This document shows, piece by piece, positions 62,879 to 64,000 of a stretch of 64,000 nucleotides of DNA (its first letter is position 1; every line of letters begins with the position of its first letter). The notes beneath the pieces are model-generated. The model was not told the DNA's origin. It worked only from the letters and a program-made list of their open reading frames with translations, and ran no database searches. The stretch is from Ciborinia camelliae. Its lineage: Eukaryota; Ascomycota; Leotiomycetes; Helotiales; Sclerotiniaceae. A program made the position numbers and the translations under genes. The DNA is taken from NCBI GenBank assembly GCA_025890175.1, contig JANPYM010000005.1:1946166-2010165 (forward strand). The letters are read 5' to 3'.

Positions 62879-63892
62879 CTACAACTTTGGTGAGGTTGGA
62901 GATCTAGTGACGGTGACATTGATAAGTCCATTTGGTCCAGATTGAGGGGCGTAGACTTCTGCGTCCTTTCCGGTGTTTTTGAGACCCTTGTGCCAGCTGA
63001 GATCTGTAGACATGTTAGAAATTGCATGACTTTTGAAGTGGAGGGTAACTTACCAATTTCGAAATAATGCTTATTGGGCAGCGAGTAGTCCACAGTCTCG
63101 ACTTCTGGAACAGCTTCCAATATAGAGCCGCACATCTTGTACATAGTGTTTTGTACAGATGGGCTGTCCTCCTCAGCGAATGTCTTCATGGTGATATTTC
63201 TGGCATCATCAAATGCTTTATCGAATTTGGGAATGGCCTCTTTCACAGCGTCCAATCCGGCAAATGTCTTCCAGGCCCAGCCACAGTCAACATCAGTCGA
63301 CAATATTCTATCCCAAACCTCCGGAAGTGTAGTAAACTCGTCTCTGACGAAGCCGTGGAATTGAGAACCAGTACTCTTCAGAACCAAAAGCCCAACAATT
63401 CCGCTACGGATATCAATACCCTCGCCTCTCTTGGCAACAGCTTCAACGTTTCGTGTTTCGTTCCCGTCTCTGTAGAACGAATGTGGGTGAGGCTTGCCGT
63501 CGATGGTCATCCGTGTCCATCTATGAGTGATGATTTTGATGTTGGCTGCGGTAAGGTGAGGGTAGGTATCGATAAAGTGGGTTCCGAGAATGCTAGCAAA
63601 GAGCTCGGGGGGAGTAACTGGATGTTCCTTGGCTTTGATGTAGACTGTGTTCTTCATGGAATCGGTTGCAACCACAACACTGTTATCGGCTTTGGTATAT
63701 CTAGAGAATGGTCAGTTCTCCATTTGAGGGGTATTCGAAAGAGTATGCAACATACGACGCCTCGATAGCTCCCTCCAGTAATACACAAACAGTCATTTCA
63801 GTGACAGTTTGAGTTCCAGCCTGCTCATCTCTCTCTACCTTGTAGACACGGACGTTGTCCTTGCCATATCGTGCTGAAGCTATTGATGCCAT
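62879..63892 (-). CDS. uaZ: Urate oxidase (uricase)
   Basis: Three exons on the minus strand (63892-63756, 63700-63054, 63003-62879) join in phase to 302 residues, the normal size. It has ARYGKDNVRVYKV at the start, SYTKADNSVVVATDSMKNTVY spanning the first junction (catalytic Lys/Thr region), SQFHGFVRDEFTTLPEVWDRI (the conserved urate-binding block with the Phe and Arg) and the closing segment up to SPKL. The enzyme oxidises urate to 5-hydroxyisourate in purine catabolism, in peroxisomes. The C-terminal tripeptide PKL is a weaker form of the PTS1 signal than SKL. The symbol follows the Aspergillus name. Confidence 0.95.
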
Positions 63893-64000
63893 GATAGATG
63901 TTTGATTTTGGTCTGATATCTAGAAAGTAGGAAGATGCAACAGAAGTTTGTTTCTATCAGTGGTCTTGTGGGATGTAACAGAGAGACTTAGTAAGTCTAG
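63893..64000. promoter_or_regulatory. Urate oxidase upstream edge
   Basis: The last 108 bp are the proximal promoter and leader of the minus-strand urate oxidase gene. GATA-type cores (TGATAT, AGATAT) occur near the ATG, which would suit nitrogen control, but such short sites are also expected by chance. Confidence 0.4.

Noticed and set aside
63067..63768. 233-residue plus-strand ORF
   Set aside because: Antisense shadow of urate oxidase.

Overview
The window is nuclear DNA of a filamentous ascomycete (Pezizomycotina). Genes have short GT-AG introns, mostly about 45-80 nt with CTAAC/CTGAC-type branch sites. The gene set includes a CON7-type zinc-finger regulator, the NADPH-oxidase regulator NoxR and a fungal uricase. 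The microsatellite-rich, fairly AT-rich spacers would fit a leotiomycete such as a Sclerotiniaceae species, but that placement is inference and was not tested.

Layout. 1-3.3 kb: the C2H2 factor CON7 (minus strand). 3.3-22.4 kb: a long gene-poor interval full of short tandem repeats, with one doubtful membrane-protein ORF near 21.5-22.2 kb. Inside it a 1.73-kb segment occurs twice on either side of a 10-N gap. The copies differ only in the length of one poly-C run, so this is almost certainly two unmerged overlapping contig ends and not biology. 22.4-38 kb: compact housekeeping genes, namely SNF8/VPS22 (ESCRT-II), RPS16, TYR1 (prephenate dehydrogenase), RPS14, AAR2 (U5 snRNP assembly), an unrecognised 139-residue protein, eIF3c and a small secreted cysteine protein. 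38-47.6 kb: RAD26/CSB (transcription-coupled repair) and the DYRK kinase YAK1. 48-53.5 kb: two broken genes (a family 8 glycosyltransferase and a C2H2 zinc-finger relic) either side of a hemerythrin-domain protein. 53.9-64 kb: mitochondrial ribosomal protein uL13m, the copper chaperone CCS1, NoxR and urate oxidase.

The genes do not form a single pathway. Themes are translation (RPS16, RPS14, eIF3c, uL13m), RNA and DNA maintenance (AAR2, RAD26), signalling and development (CON7, YAK1, NoxR) and redox or metal handling (CCS1, NoxR, urate oxidase, hemerythrin-like protein). Several pairs are divergent over short shared promoters (SNF8/RPS16, TYR1/RPS14, uL13m/CCS1). Both ribosomal-protein promoters carry the same two-part motif at nearly the same distance from the start codon once a likely RPS16 5'-UTR intron is removed.

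No CRISPR, rRNA, tRNA or intact transposon was recognised. The most useful second looks are the false duplication, the two gene relics, an alternative 3' intron in AAR2, the shared ribosomal-protein promoter element, the secreted-protein gene and the unidentified 139-residue gene.
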